Origin: Leuconostoc suionicum
Lineage (GTDB): Bacteria > Bacillota > Bacilli > Lactobacillales > Lactobacillaceae
Assembly (NCBI RefSeq): GCF_001891125.1
Contig: NZ_CP015247.1
Coordinates: 1-64,000, forward strand
DNA: 64,000 nucleotides
Direction of reading: 5' to 3'
Part shown: positions 19,547-32,037 of the stretch, in pieces
How the letters are laid out: each line of letters begins with the position of its first letter
Position numbering within the stretch: the stretch's first letter is position 1
Made by a program: the position numbers and the translations under genes
The notes under the pieces: generated by a model
Database searches by the model: none
Told to the model about the DNA's origin: nothing
What the model saw: only the letters and a program-made list of their open reading frames with translations

Positions 19547-20380
19547 ATGACAACTTGGAGCGCTATTAAGAAGTACGACGAGATTCTTTTTGAAATAAAC
19601 ACTGATGGTAAAAATCCTGGAAAAATTGCCAAAATTACGATGAACGATATGGCATCACACAATGCTTTTACTCCGGGAATGGTATCGGAAATGATAGACG
19701 CTTTTACACTTGCGCGAGACAATGCTCAAGTTGGTGTGATTATTTTAACAGGAGCTGGAGATAAAGCTTTTTCTTCAGGGGGAAATCAAAAGGTACGTGG
19801 TAACGGTGGATATGTTGGTTCCGATGGCATTCCTCGTTTAAACGTGTTGGATTTGCAACGACTAATGCGTATTATTCCTAAGCCGATTATTGCTATGGTT
19901 AAGGGCTGGTCTGTTGGTGGTGGGAACGTATTACAATTAGTGGCTGATTTAACCATTGCTGCTGACAATGCTAAATTTGGTCAAACAGGACCGATGGTAG
20001 GCTCGTTCGATGCTGGATATGGCTCAGGCTATTTAGCTCGGGTAATAGGGCATAAGCGTGCCAAAGAGGTGTGGTTCTTGAACCATTTTTATACCGCTGA
20101 AGAAGCTTATCAAATGAATTGGATTAATAAAGTTGTCCCACTAAATAAAGTTGAAGATGCCACAATTGAGTGGGCCGATGAAATGTTGACTAAATCACCA
20201 ACGGCGCTACGTTTTATCAAGGCCGCAATGAACGCTGATACAGATGGGTTGGCAGGCCTACAGCAATTTGCTGGGGATGCAACCATGCTGTACTACACAT
20301 CAGACGAGGCTAAAGAAGGTCGTGATTCCTTTAAAGAAAAGCGCGATCCTGATTTTGATCAATTTCCAAAGTTCCCATAA
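19547..20380 (+). CDS. menB: 1,4-dihydroxy-2-naphthoyl-CoA synthase
   Basis: MenB is the crotonase-fold enzyme that closes the second ring of the naphthoquinone nucleus from o-succinylbenzoyl-CoA. The 277-residue protein shows the MenB features [16 protein letters not shown] (oxyanion and substrate loop), [20 protein letters not shown] and the [14 protein letters not shown] segment specific to MenB rather than general enoyl-CoA hydratases, plus the C-terminal [21 protein letters not shown]. Length is normal. A DHNA-CoA thioesterase-like gene diverges from it. No other men genes are in this window, so the pathway must be completed elsewhere or be partial. Confidence 0.93.
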   Translation: MTTWSAIKKYDEILFEINTDGKNPGKIAKITMNDMASHNAFTPGMVSEMIDAFTLARDNAQVGVIILTGAGDKAFSSGGNQKVRGNGGYVGSDGIPRLNVLDLQRLMRIIPKPIIAMVKGWSVGGGNVLQLVADLTIAADNAKFGQTGPMVGSFDAGYGSGYLARVIGHKRAKEVWFLNHFYTAEEAYQMNWINKVVPLNKVEDATIEWADEMLTKSPTALRFIKAAMNADTDGLAGLQQFAGDATMLYYTSDEAKEGRDSFKEKRDPDFDQFPKFP

Positions 20381-20400
20381 ATAACGGAGGCTTAACACGT

Positions 20401-21195
20401 ATGACCTTAAAAATTGCGATTGCACAAATTGATATAGCACTGGGAAAGCCAGCCATTAATGAGCAAACAGTAATCGAGTATGCTCAGAGGGCTGCAGCAG
20501 TTGAGGCTGATATTTTAGTTTATCCTGAAATGTGGAATACGGGATATGATCTCCTTAATTTGGAGACCGTAGCGGATCCCCGAGGACAAAGAAGCATTAA
20601 TTTGTTGCGTGATCTCGCTAAAAAATATCATCTCAACATTGTTGGTGGTTCTGTGGCAACAGCCCAAGCAGAGAACAAATTTTACAACACGATGTTTGTT
20701 TTCAATGACAAAGGCGAACAAGTTAGTGAATACAATAAATTACATTTATTTGGACTAATGAATGAAGAGAAATTCATGTCAGCGGGAAATAAAACAAATC
20801 GTTTTAATTTGGCGGATGTACCATCTGCTGGTGCCATTTGCTATGATATTCGCTTTCCAGAGTGGTTACGTACTATGATGAGTCAAGGGCCACAAGAAAT
20901 TTTGTATATCGTTGCCGAATGGCCAATTCAACGAATAAAACAATGGCAACTTTTGCTGCAAGCACGAGCTATTGAAAATCAAACATTTGTGGTCGCAACG
21001 AATCGTGTAGGTCGAGATAATGACAATAGATTTGGTGGTCGTTCATTAATTATCGATCCACTAGGAAATATTGTTCAACAAGCAAGCGATAACAAAGCGG
21101 AATTATTAGTAGCAGAAATTAATATTAATGATGAAAAAGCTATTCGAGGAGAAATCCCGGTGTTTAGCGATCGTCGTCCAGAACTTTACAGATAA
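20401..21195 (+). CDS. Carbon-nitrogen hydrolase (omega-amidase/MtnU-like)
   Basis: A nitrilase-superfamily amidase of 264 residues with the Glu-Lys-Cys triad in DILVYPEMWNTGY, YNKLHLFG and AICYDIRFPEW. Proteins of this branch act as omega-amidases, removing the amide nitrogen of alpha-ketoglutaramate or alpha-ketosuccinamate left after transamination with glutamine or asparagine. The downstream aminotransferase gene, 12 bases away, fits such a pair, like mtnE-mtnU in methionine salvage of bacilli. GGAGG lies before ATG 20401, and menB ends 20 bases upstream, so all three genes may be co-transcribed. Confidence 0.82.
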   Translation: MTLKIAIAQIDIALGKPAINEQTVIEYAQRAAAVEADILVYPEMWNTGYDLLNLETVADPRGQRSINLLRDLAKKYHLNIVGGSVATAQAENKFYNTMFVFNDKGEQVSEYNKLHLFGLMNEEKFMSAGNKTNRFNLADVPSAGAICYDIRFPEWLRTMMSQGPQEILYIVAEWPIQRIKQWQLLLQARAIENQTFVVATNRVGRDNDNRFGGRSLIIDPLGNIVQQASDNKAELLVAEININDEKAIRGEIPVFSDRRPELYR

Positions 21196-21207
21196 GGTGA
21201 ATAACGT

Positions 21208-22392
21208 ATGCATTTTGAAGAATCCGACTTACTTAAAACACTGCCTAAACAATTTTTTGCAACACTTGTTGCTAAGGTCAATGCGAAAATTGCTGCCGGT
21301 AAAGATGTGATTAACTTGGGGCAAGGGAATCCTGATCAACCTACCCCTGATTATATTGTTAAATCCTTACAAGTGGCTGCAGAAAATCCGGCTGATCACA
21401 AATATTCATTATTTCGCGGTGAAGAACGTTTTAAGAAAGCAATTGCAGAATTTTATGCTGATGAGTATGGCGTGTCAATCGACCCAGAAACAGAAGTAGC
21501 TATATTAGCCGGATCGAAAATTGGTTTGGTTGAGCTGCCGTGGGCATTAATGAATCCTGGGGAGACATTATTATTACCAGATCCAGGGTACCCTGATTAT
21601 TTATCTGCCGCAGCATTGGGGCGCGTAAATTATGAAGCAGTACCTTTAAAACAAGAAAATAATTTTTTAGTTGATTATGAAGCGATTCCAAGCTCAGTAG
21701 CCGAAGCAGCTAAGTTTTTGTACTTAAACTATCCTAACAACCCAACTGGTGCAATTGCTACTTCAGAATTCTACCGACAAACCGTTCGTTTTGCAGAAGA
21801 GAATCAGGTTGGTATTGTATCTGATTTTGCTTATGGTGCAATCGGCTATGATGGTCACAAGCCAATATCATTTCTACAAACTGAAAATTCAAAAAGTGTT
21901 GGAATTGAAACGTATACCTTCTCAAAAACGTTCAATATGGCGGGGTGGCGAGTAGGATTTGCTGTTGGAAATGCAGAGATGATTGAAGCGCTTAATCTAA
22001 TTCAAGATCATTTATTCGTTTCATTATTCCCAGCGGTTCAAGATGCAGCAATTGAGGCCTTAACAAATAGAGCAGGGCGTGAAAAGGCTGTTACAGATCT
22101 AACCAATCTGTATCAACGTCGTCGTGATGTATTTATTAATGCGGTTCGAGAATTTGGTTGGGAACCTTACGTTCCGCAGGGAGCCTTTTATGTGTTGATG
22201 CCTGTACCTAAAGGCTATACGTCGAGTGAGTTTGCAGATTTACTATTAGAAGAGGCTGATGTGGCTGTAGCTGATGCATCTGGATTTGGTAAGGGTGGAC
22301 AAGGTTATATACGTGTCGGATTAACAATTGGTGAAGAACGTTTAGCTGAAGCTGCAAAACGAATTAGTAAGTTACCTGTATTTTCAAAGTAA
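21208..22392 (+). CDS. PLP-dependent aminotransferase class I/II (MtnE/AraT-like)
   Basis: This 394-residue fold-type I aminotransferase has the N-terminal GQGNPDQPTPDYIV, NYPNNPTGA, SDFAYGAIGYDG with the Asp that contacts PLP nitrogen, the Schiff-base Lys in YTFSKTFNMAGWRVGF, and the carboxylate-binding Arg in GYIRVGL. The exact substrate cannot be read from sequence; the partner omega-amidase suggests glutamine or asparagine as amino donor and a keto acid such as 4-methylthio-2-oxobutanoate or an aromatic keto acid as acceptor. It ends in a terminator whose stem starts in the last codons. Confidence 0.85.
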   Translation: MHFEESDLLKTLPKQFFATLVAKVNAKIAAGKDVINLGQGNPDQPTPDYIVKSLQVAAENPADHKYSLFRGEERFKKAIAEFYADEYGVSIDPETEVAILAGSKIGLVELPWALMNPGETLLLPDPGYPDYLSAAALGRVNYEAVPLKQENNFLVDYEAIPSSVAEAAKFLYLNYPNNPTGAIATSEFYRQTVRFAEENQVGIVSDFAYGAIGYDGHKPISFLQTENSKSVGIETYTFSKTFNMAGWRVGFAVGNAEMIEALNLIQDHLFVSLFPAVQDAAIEALTNRAGREKAVTDLTNLYQRRRDVFINAVREFGWEPYVPQGAFYVLMPVPKGYTSSEFADLLLEEADVAVADASGFGKGGQGYIRVGLTIGEERLAEAAKRISKLPVFSK

Positions 22393-22415
22393 GCTGGAGA
22401 CAGCTTGCTTTTTTA
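22387..22415 (+). terminator. Intrinsic terminator after aminotransferase gene
   Basis: AAGTAAGCTG (22387-22396) pairs with 22401-22410 across a GAGA loop, with one G-T pair, followed by six or more T residues. Confidence 0.82.
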
Positions 22416-22560
22416 TTTATTAAGTAAAGGTAAAGGGAGAAGAACGAAAGAGAGGAAAGGGATAAAAAAGGGGCGAATAAAGCGAATGAGGAGTGGGAGT
22501 AAAGGGTTAAAAAGGGATAAAAAGCGAACGAGTAAAGGAAAGTAAAAAACAAGTAAAAAA
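22416..22560 (+). other. Purine-rich tract upstream of rrn promoters
   Basis: About 145 bases with almost only A and G on the top strand (for example AAAGGGAGAAGAACGAAAGA) lead up to the first rRNA promoter. No open frame or RNA gene is apparent. The position suggests an upstream promoter element or a DNA-structure element that aids rRNA transcription, but its composition is not that of a classical AT-rich UP element. Confidence 0.5.
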
Positions 22561-22564
22561 GTAG

Positions 22565-22593
22565 TTGACGAGCGGGGTTAAAGTTGGTATATT
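22565..22593 (+). promoter_or_regulatory. rrn promoter P1
   Basis: TTGACG (22565-22570), 17-bp spacer, TATATT (22588-22593). Confidence 0.82.
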
Positions 22594-22696
22594 AGTATAT
22601 GTTCCAACGGAGCGAAGCGACGCAAAGCGTTGCGAGGCAAGGGGGAACGGGAGCGCGAAAGTAGTGAAGTCGAGAAAAACTTCTTAAAAGAAGTAG

Positions 22697-22725
22697 TTGA
22701 CAAAGCGAAATGAGCGTGGTAAGAT
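22697..22725 (+). promoter_or_regulatory. rrn promoter P2
   Basis: Consensus TTGACA (22697-22702), 17-bp spacer, TAAGAT (22720-22725). Both P1 and P2 share the context AGTAGTTGAC, which points to duplication of a promoter unit. Confidence 0.82.
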
Positions 22726-22762
22726 AATATAGTTGTCTCAGCGACAACGAGTAGCACATTGA

Positions 22763-22788
22763 AAACTGAACAAAACTTTGAACAAACG
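22763..22788 (+). other. 5' strand of the 16S rRNA processing stem
   Basis: The stretch 22763-22788 is nearly perfectly complementary to about 24509-24536 downstream of 16S, giving the long double strand that RNase III cuts to release pre-16S rRNA. A similar pair flanks 23S (about 24693-24715 with 27815-27838). Confidence 0.7.
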
Positions 22789-22920
22789 AATCTGTAGCTG
22801 TTACGTAAAGTAACAAAAACAAATTTGCGAAGTCAATTCGTAACAAACAATAAACGGATTACGTTATAGAGATATAGCGAAAGATAGTCAGTTTAATCGA
22901 AGAGCAATCTTCAAATTTTC

Positions 22921-24479
<1,559 letters not shown>

Positions 24480-24584
24480 ATCGGAAAGCGACAGGGACTT
24501 AAGTGTCAATTTGTTTGTTTCAAAGTTTTGTTTAGTTTTGAGTGTGATACTTTAATAGGTATCATTGTCTCAAAGTGATCCTAT

Positions 24585-24657
24585 GGGGAATTAGCTCAGC
24601 TGGGAGAGCACCTGCTTTGCAAGCAGGGGGTCAGCGGTTCGATCCCGCTATTCTCCA
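24585..24657 (+). tRNA. tRNA-Ala(TGC) in the 16S-23S spacer
   Basis: A 73-base cloverleaf with acceptor GGGGAAT/ATTCTCC and anticodon TGC in CTTTGCAAG. The 3' CCA is not encoded. Confidence 0.96.
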
Positions 24658-24845
24658 TAGCTAGCCGAAAGGTTAGCATGTTGTACATTGAAAACTGAAT
24701 AGTAACAAATTCTTTTAAAAGCAATCGAAAGATTGTACTAAAATGAACCGAGAAACAACACAAAAAGTTCTTTAAAAAGAACGGTTTAATCGCAGGTCTG
24801 AAAAATGACCAACTCATAAACTTAAACCACAACTACGGTTGTATA

Positions 24846-27762
<2,917 letters not shown>

Positions 27763-27856
27763 AGTCTAAAGGATAGAAATATTCGATAAGCAATTATGAG
27801 TGGTTTAGGATAGAAGAAGAATTTGTTACTATTTAGTTTTGAGTGGCTAACACTCA

Positions 27857-27978
27857 AGGTGTCGTGTCGATAGCATAGAGGACACACCTGTTCCCATACC
27901 GAACACAGAAGTTAAGCTCTATAGCGCCGAAAGTAGTTGGAGGATCGCTTCCTGCGAGGATAGGACGATGCGGTGCCG
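27857..27978 (+). rRNA. rrf: 5S ribosomal RNA
   Basis: The terminal helix is formed by GGTGTCG (27858-27864) and CGGTGCC (27971-27977). The conserved core CCCATACCGAACACAGAAGTTAAGC lies inside it (quoted here only as the landmark starting at 27894). It completes the 16S-23S-5S order. Confidence 0.93.
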
Positions 27979-28016
27979 TACATAGCAAAGAAGTAGAGAG
28001 CAGTAGGAAGATAATC

Positions 28017-28107
28017 GGAGAGGTGTCCGAGTCTGGCCGAAGGAGCACGGTTGGAAACCGTGTAAGCAGGGGAACTTGCTTCGAGGGTTCGAATCCCTTC
28101 CTCTCCA
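28017..28107 (+). tRNA. tRNA-Ser(GGA)
   Basis: Class II tRNA of 91 bases with a long variable arm; anticodon GGA in GGTTGGAAACC; acceptor GGAGAGG/CCTCTCC. First of fifteen tRNA genes after 5S. Confidence 0.96.
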
Positions 28108-28111
28108 TCAT

Positions 28112-28184
28112 GGACGCTTAGCTCAGCTGGGAGAGCACCTGCCTTACAAGCAGGGGGTCACAGGTTCGATCCCTGTAGCGTCCA
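28112..28184 (+). tRNA. tRNA-Val(TAC)
   Basis: 73-base cloverleaf, acceptor GGACGCT/AGCGTCC, anticodon TAC in CCTTACAAG. Only four bases separate it from the preceding tRNA-Ser. Confidence 0.96.
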
Positions 28185-28224
28185 TTGACTTTAGAGTCAA
28201 ACTTGCCACGTCGGGATAAACGAT

Positions 28225-28297
28225 GCCGACTTAGCTCAGTTGGTAGAGCACCGCTCTTGTAAAGCGGGGGTCGAAGGTTCGAGTCCTTTAGTCGGCA
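28225..28297 (+). tRNA. tRNA-Thr(TGT)
   Basis: 73-base cloverleaf, acceptor GCCGACT/AGTCGGC, anticodon TGT in CTTGTAAAG. Confidence 0.96.
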
Positions 28298-28305
28298 TAA
28301 TTTAT

Positions 28306-28377
28306 GCGGAAGTAGTTCAGTGGTAGAACATCACCTTGCCATGGTGGGGGTCGCGGGTTCGAATCCCGTCTTCCGCT
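28306..28377 (+). tRNA. tRNA-Gly(GCC)
   Basis: 72-base cloverleaf, acceptor GCGGAAG/CTTCCGC, anticodon GCC in CTTGCCATG. Confidence 0.96.
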
Positions 28378-28382
28378 TCTAT

Positions 28383-28466
28383 GCCGGCGTGGCGGAATAG
28401 GCAGACGCACAGGACTTAAAATCCTGCGATAGAAATATCGTACCGGTTCGATCCCGGTCGCCGGCA
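28383..28466 (+). tRNA. tRNA-Leu(TAA)
   Basis: Class II tRNA of 84 bases with variable arm TGCGATAGAAATATCGT, acceptor GCCGGCG/CGCCGGC, anticodon TAA. Confidence 0.96.
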
Positions 28467-28471
28467 TATAT

Positions 28472-28545
28472 GCACCTATAGCGCAATTGGATAGAGCGTC
28501 TGACTACGAATCAGGAGGTTGCAGGTTCGACTCCTGCTAGGTGCA
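28472..28545 (+). tRNA. tRNA-Arg(ACG)
   Basis: 74-base cloverleaf, acceptor GCACCTA/TAGGTGC, anticodon ACG in GACTACGAATC; the A34 would be converted to inosine by TadA. Confidence 0.96.
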
Positions 28546-28613
28546 TAGAGGTTGAAGGAATTCAAACTCTTTTTTTAAGTTTAGTGGGGCGATAAGCTCT
28601 CGATAGACTAATT

Positions 28614-28687
28614 CGGGATGTAGCTCAGCTTGGTAGAGCACCTGGTTTGGGACCAGGGGGTCGCAGGTTCGAATCCTGTCATCCCGA
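28614..28687 (+). tRNA. tRNA-Pro(TGG)
   Basis: 74-base cloverleaf, acceptor CGGGATG/CATCCCG, anticodon TGG in GTTTGGGAC. Confidence 0.96.
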
Positions 28688-28715
28688 TTGATTAGGGAAG
28701 CTAATCAAGACAGAC

Positions 28716-28789
28716 CGCGGTGTAGCTCAGCTGGCTAGAGCGTTCGGTTCATACCCGAGAGGTCGAGGGTTCGATCCCCCCTGCCGCGA
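28716..28789 (+). tRNA. tRNA-Met(CAT), elongator
   Basis: 74 bases with anticodon CAT. The first base pair is C1-G72, unlike the mismatch of the initiator, and the anticodon stem TTCGG/CCGAG lacks the three consecutive G-C pairs of initiators. It resembles Bacillus elongator tRNA-Met. Confidence 0.87.
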
Positions 28790-28802
28790 TAGGCTCGATT
28801 TA

Positions 28803-28876
28803 GGACCATTAGCTCAGTTGGTTAGAGCAGACGGCTCATAACCGTCCGGTCGTTGGTTCGAGTCCAACATGGTCCA
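28803..28876 (+). tRNA. tRNA-Ile2(CAT), lysidine type
   Basis: 74 bases, acceptor GGACCAT/ATGGTCC, anticodon CAT in GCTCATAAC. The body matches the tRNA-Ile2 of Bacillus, whose C34 is changed to lysidine by TilS to read AUA. A Met elongator and an initiator are present separately in the same array, which supports this call. Confidence 0.8.
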
Positions 28877-28900
28877 TGCAGGACAAGTAAGAAAGATAAT

Positions 28901-28990
28901 GGAGAATTACCCAAGTCTGGCTGAAGGGAACGGTCTTGAAAACCGTCAGGTCGGGAAACCGGCGCGTGGGTTCGAATCCCACATTCTCCT
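28901..28990 (+). tRNA. tRNA-Ser(TGA)
   Basis: Class II tRNA of 90 bases, acceptor GGAGAAT/ATTCTCC, anticodon TGA in GTCTTGAAAAC, long variable arm. Confidence 0.96.
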
Positions 28991-29021
28991 TAGGCATTTG
29001 AAGAAGGTGTCATAATATAAT

Positions 29022-29095
<74 letters not shown>

Positions 29096-29097
29096 TT

Positions 29098-29171
29098 GGT
29101 CGCATGGTCTAGCTGGTTAGGACGCCTGCCTGTCACGCAGGAGATCGCGGGTTCGAGCCCCGCTGTGACCG
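29098..29171 (+). tRNA. tRNA-Asp(GTC)
   Basis: 74-base cloverleaf, anticodon GTC in CCTGTCACG, discriminator G as expected for Asp. Confidence 0.96.
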
Positions 29172-29191
29172 TTCATTGGAAGCAATGAGAT

Positions 29192-29264
29192 GGCTCTGTA
29201 GCTCAGTTGGTAGAGCAATGCATTGAAGCTGCATGTGTCGGCGGTTCGATTCCGTCCAGCGCCA
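29192..29264 (+). tRNA. tRNA-Phe(GAA)
   Basis: 73-base cloverleaf with anticodon GAA in ATTGAAGCT. The acceptor arms GGCTCTG and CAGCGCC leave a T-C mismatch at the fourth pair; the rest of the molecule is regular, including the T arm GGCGG/CCGTC. Position 37 is G. Confidence 0.92.
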
Positions 29265-29291
29265 TAGGGAGAGGATCCCGAAGAAAAGCTT

Positions 29292-29362
<71 letters not shown>

Positions 29363-29399
29363 TTTGTCTATGGATGGTATGAGTAGGCAAGGAAAATAA

Positions 29400-29473
29400 G
29401 GGCCATTAGCTCAGTTGGTTAGAGCGCTGTGTTGATAACGCAGAGGTCCCAGGTTCGAGTCCTGGATGGCCCA
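29400..29473 (+). tRNA. tRNA-Ile(GAT)
   Basis: 74-base cloverleaf, acceptor GGGCCAT/ATGGCCC, anticodon GAT in GTTGATAAC. Last tRNA of the array. Confidence 0.96.
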
Positions 29474-29482
29474 TCAAGAAGT

Positions 29483-29507
29483 AGGAGAGGTGTTCCTCTC
29501 CTTTTTT
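29483..29507 (+). terminator. Terminator of the rrn-tRNA operon
   Basis: AGGAGAGG/CCTCTCCT stem with a TGTT loop followed by T-run, ten bases after the last tRNA. Confidence 0.92.
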
Positions 29508-29679
29508 GTTTGTGTAAAAACCTGTGTAATATTTTCTTTATGTAAAGAAAATTTGAAAAATAATTACTGTAAATTAGTGAAAATAAAATAAATTTCACAA
29601 GAGAAAACAAGTAATTTAATAATATTAAAAGCTTATTTGTCAACTTATTTGACAATTATATAAGTAAATGAAAAAAATT

Positions 29680-29708
29680 TTGCAACCTTTGTGAAATCGT
29701 GGTAATCT
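29680..29708 (+). promoter_or_regulatory. Promoter upstream of MFS transporter gene
   Basis: TTGCAA (29680-29685), 17-bp spacer, TAATCT (29703-29708). It implies an untranslated leader of about 160 bases before the transporter start. Confidence 0.55.
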
Positions 29709-29782
29709 AATATCAACGGCTTAACGCTTACATTATTTTCATGCAAACGCGCGCAGTGTTAAAATAAGTGAAGGAACGCGAT

Positions 29783-29824
29783 ATGCATGTTTTGAACTCT
29801 GATTTCAAGTTTGCACCTACATAG
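29783..29824 (+). CDS. Possible 13-residue leader peptide before MFS transporter
   Basis: ATG 29783 follows GAAGGA at good distance and encodes MHVLNSDFKFAPT. Just downstream TAGCTACTTTGC and GGAGTTGCTAAATAG-like sequences can pair (TAGC...GCTA, about 29822-29854), close to the transporter start, which has only a weak Shine-Dalgarno sequence. This is the layout of ribosome-stalling leaders that control drug efflux genes, but the peptide is not one I recognise. Confidence 0.35.
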   Translation: MHVLNSDFKFAPT

Positions 29825-29872
29825 CTACTTTGCTATTGTTGGAGTTGCTAAATAGAATTTGAGATTGGGAAA

Positions 29873-31078
29873 ATGGAAGAAAAATTATTTAATAAAGGCT
29901 TTTTAACAATTACTATTATTAACTTTATCGTGTACTTAGTGTACTATCTGATGATGGTTATAATCGCTGTTGTTGCACATGATCAACTACATGCTTCGTT
30001 CGGGCAGGCAGGATTGGCCTCTGGAATTTATATTATAGGAACGTTAATAGCTCGGTTGATAGTTGGTAAAGAATTAGAATTAATCGGACGGAAAAAAATC
30101 GTGCGATGGGGTGCTATTCTATATTTAATTACAACAATTGCTTACTTATTTGTACCAACAATCGCTATACTAGATGCGGTACGTCTCTTTAATGGTTTTG
30201 CGTATGGAATGACATCGACAGCTCTAAACGCTATTGTGACCGAATTTATTCCTGAGAAACGCAAAGGTGAGGGTATAAATTATTATGGATTGAGTACAAG
30301 TTTAGCCGCGGCTATTGGTCCATTCATTGGTTTATTATTATTGAATGCAACTAGTTTTCGATTCATTGTGATATTATCGGTTATCTTAATTGGAATTTCA
30401 ATGGTTGCACTGTTTGCAATTAAAATTAATAATGTGACGCTTTCACCAGAACATTTATCCGAATTGAAGTCGTGGAAGCTTTCTAGTTTCATTGAATTTA
30501 AAGTATTATTAATTGCTGGTGTAGGATTTTTGATGGGCTTGTCTTATTCGTCAGTATTATCATTTTTGGCTTCATATGCGGAAACCTTGAACTTGGTTTC
30601 GATTAGTTCATTCTTTTTCGTAGTCTATGCCGGCATTGTGACATTGACGAGGCCAATGTCAGGACGTATTTTTGATCGCTTTGGTGAAAATTACGTTATG
30701 TATCCGAGCTACTTTTTCTTAGCTCTTGGTTTAGTTGTTTTGGCATTGACCCATAATGGGATTACTTTGTTATTGTCCGGTGCATTCATTGGTCTAGGAT
30801 ATGGAACATTCATGTCAAATGGTCAAGCGGTTTCCTTAAAGCTAGTTTCGAGTCATCGTGTCGGCATTGCCTTATCAACATACTTCATCGGCTTGGACTT
30901 GGGATTAGGCGTTGGACCTTATGCTTTAGGTGCTTTGCATGTTATGTTGACGTTCCGTGAATTGTACTTAGTTTCAGCTACCATTCCTGTGGTTTCAGCA
31001 ATACTTTATCTGGTATTTTATCATCCAGATCGTATCAAAAAAAATGTAGCAACTATTCCTAGCGAGGAGTTGGCTTAA
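29873..31078 (+). CDS. MFS transporter, drug-efflux-like
   Basis: A 401-residue major facilitator with twelve predicted membrane helices. The loop between helices 2 and 3 is KELELIGRKKIVRWG and the matching loop in the second half is GRIFDRFGENYVMY, both MFS signatures; the fifth helix carries GLSTSLAAAIGPFIG, a motif-C-like segment typical of antiporters. Substrate is unknown; export of small hydrophobic compounds is most likely. The 360-base region before it holds a promoter, a possible leader peptide and pairing segments. The gene ends in a terminator that doubles as a parS site. Confidence 0.85.
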   Translation: MEEKLFNKGFLTITIINFIVYLVYYLMMVIIAVVAHDQLHASFGQAGLASGIYIIGTLIARLIVGKELELIGRKKIVRWGAILYLITTIAYLFVPTIAILDAVRLFNGFAYGMTSTALNAIVTEFIPEKRKGEGINYYGLSTSLAAAIGPFIGLLLLNATSFRFIVILSVILIGISMVALFAIKINNVTLSPEHLSELKSWKLSSFIEFKVLLIAGVGFLMGLSYSSVLSFLASYAETLNLVSISSFFFVVYAGIVTLTRPMSGRIFDRFGENYVMYPSYFFLALGLVVLALTHNGITLLLSGAFIGLGYGTFMSNGQAVSLKLVSSHRVGIALSTYFIGLDLGLGVGPYALGALHVMLTFRELYLVSATIPVVSAILYLVFYHPDRIKKNVATIPSEELA

Positions 31079-31080
31079 AA

Positions 31081-31126
31081 ATAAAGGCAGTATGTTTCAC
31101 GTGAAACATACTGCCTTTATTTTTAA
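31081..31126. terminator. parS: Terminator formed by a 40-bp palindrome containing a perfect parS
   Basis: Bases 31081-31120 are a perfect inverted repeat (20 bp each side, no loop), followed by TTTTTAAAT. Its centre, 31093-31108, is the parS consensus TGTTTCACGTGAAACA. It terminates the MFS gene and, on the other strand, the convergent HAD gene that ends at 31123. It would also bind ParB. Confidence 0.88.
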
Positions 31127-31899
31127 ATTATCCAATTGTCTAAAGTCTCAACTTCATGGGTTGGTTTTTGAGTAATCTGAGAAATTTGTTTAGGTGTAGA
31201 AACTCCTGAATATACGAGTAATGTGTCAATTTCTGAATTAATGCCTGCCAGAATGTCAGTATTGTAATTATCACCAACCATAACAACATCTTGTCGATTA
31301 ATATGGAGCTTTTTTAACGCACCATCCATAATGGGTATTTCTGGTTTAGCTATCACAGTTGGCTCAACCTGTGTGGCAGTTTGGATGGCAGAGATTAATG
31401 AACCAGCTCCAGGTAACATGCCACGTTCGTTGGGTAAATTAGAATCACGATTTGTTGCAATAAACTGTGCACCTCGTTGAATTGCTAATGTAGCGGTAGT
31501 GAGCTTTTCATAGTTGAATGCTCGATCTAGTCCAGCAACAACAAAATCAGCATTTTCGTCATTAGTTATTGTAAAATCAGCATTTATTAATGCATCCCGT
31601 AGACCAGATTCGCCTACTATATATACGCTTTTTTTGTCAGGTAAAGCAATCGTTTTAAGATAATCGGCTGTTGCCATCGAGCTAGTATAAACTTGGTCGG
31701 CCGATGTTTTAATATCATGGTTTTTGGTTAAGTTATCAGCCACATCTTCTGGGCTTTTGGTTGAATTATTGGTTACAAATAGGTAAGGAATATTAGCTGC
31801 CTTTAGTCGATCAATGAATCGTTTGCCAGAAGGCATCTTTTTTTTACCTTGATATATTGTGCCATCTAGGTCGATGAAGTAAGCTTTATATTTTGACAT
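31123..31899 (-). CDS. HAD-family IIA phosphatase (NagD/YutF-like)
   Basis: A 258-residue haloacid dehalogenase-type phosphatase with all motifs: FIDLDGTIYQG (nucleophile and acid Asp), LFVTNNSTKS (motif II), the Lys in VIAKPEIPI (motif III) and MVGDNYNTDILAGINS (motif IV). The class IIA cap between motifs II and III marks it as NagD-like; family members dephosphorylate small sugar phosphates and nucleotides, often as metabolite repair. Its own promoter reads upstream on the minus strand (TTGATA 31955-31960, 18-bp gap, TATAAT 31931-31936). Confidence 0.88.
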   Translation of the reverse strand: MSKYKAYFIDLDGTIYQGKKKMPSGKRFIDRLKAANIPYLFVTNNSTKSPEDVADNLTKNHDIKTSADQVYTSSMATADYLKTIALPDKKSVYIVGESGLRDALINADFTITNDENADFVVAGLDRAFNYEKLTTATLAIQRGAQFIATNRDSNLPNERGMLPGAGSLISAIQTATQVEPTVIAKPEIPIMDGALKKLHINRQDVVMVGDNYNTDILAGINSEIDTLLVYSGVSTPKQISQITQKPTHEVETLDNWII

Positions 31900-31930
31900 G
31901 TTTAATCTCCATTTAATATTGAATGTCTAT

Positions 31931-31960
31931 ATTATACCCATCAACATTGATTGATATCAA
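31931..31960 (-). promoter_or_regulatory. Promoter of HAD phosphatase gene
   Basis: Read on the minus strand: TTGATA (31955-31960), 18-bp spacer, TATAAT (31931-31936), about 30 bases before the start codon. Confidence 0.65.
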
Positions 31961-32037
31961 ACAACGAATCAACGGACTTCTCTCATCACAATCTCCCTAA
32001 AATAAAATCTCCTAAAATATTTTATAAATATAGTTCG

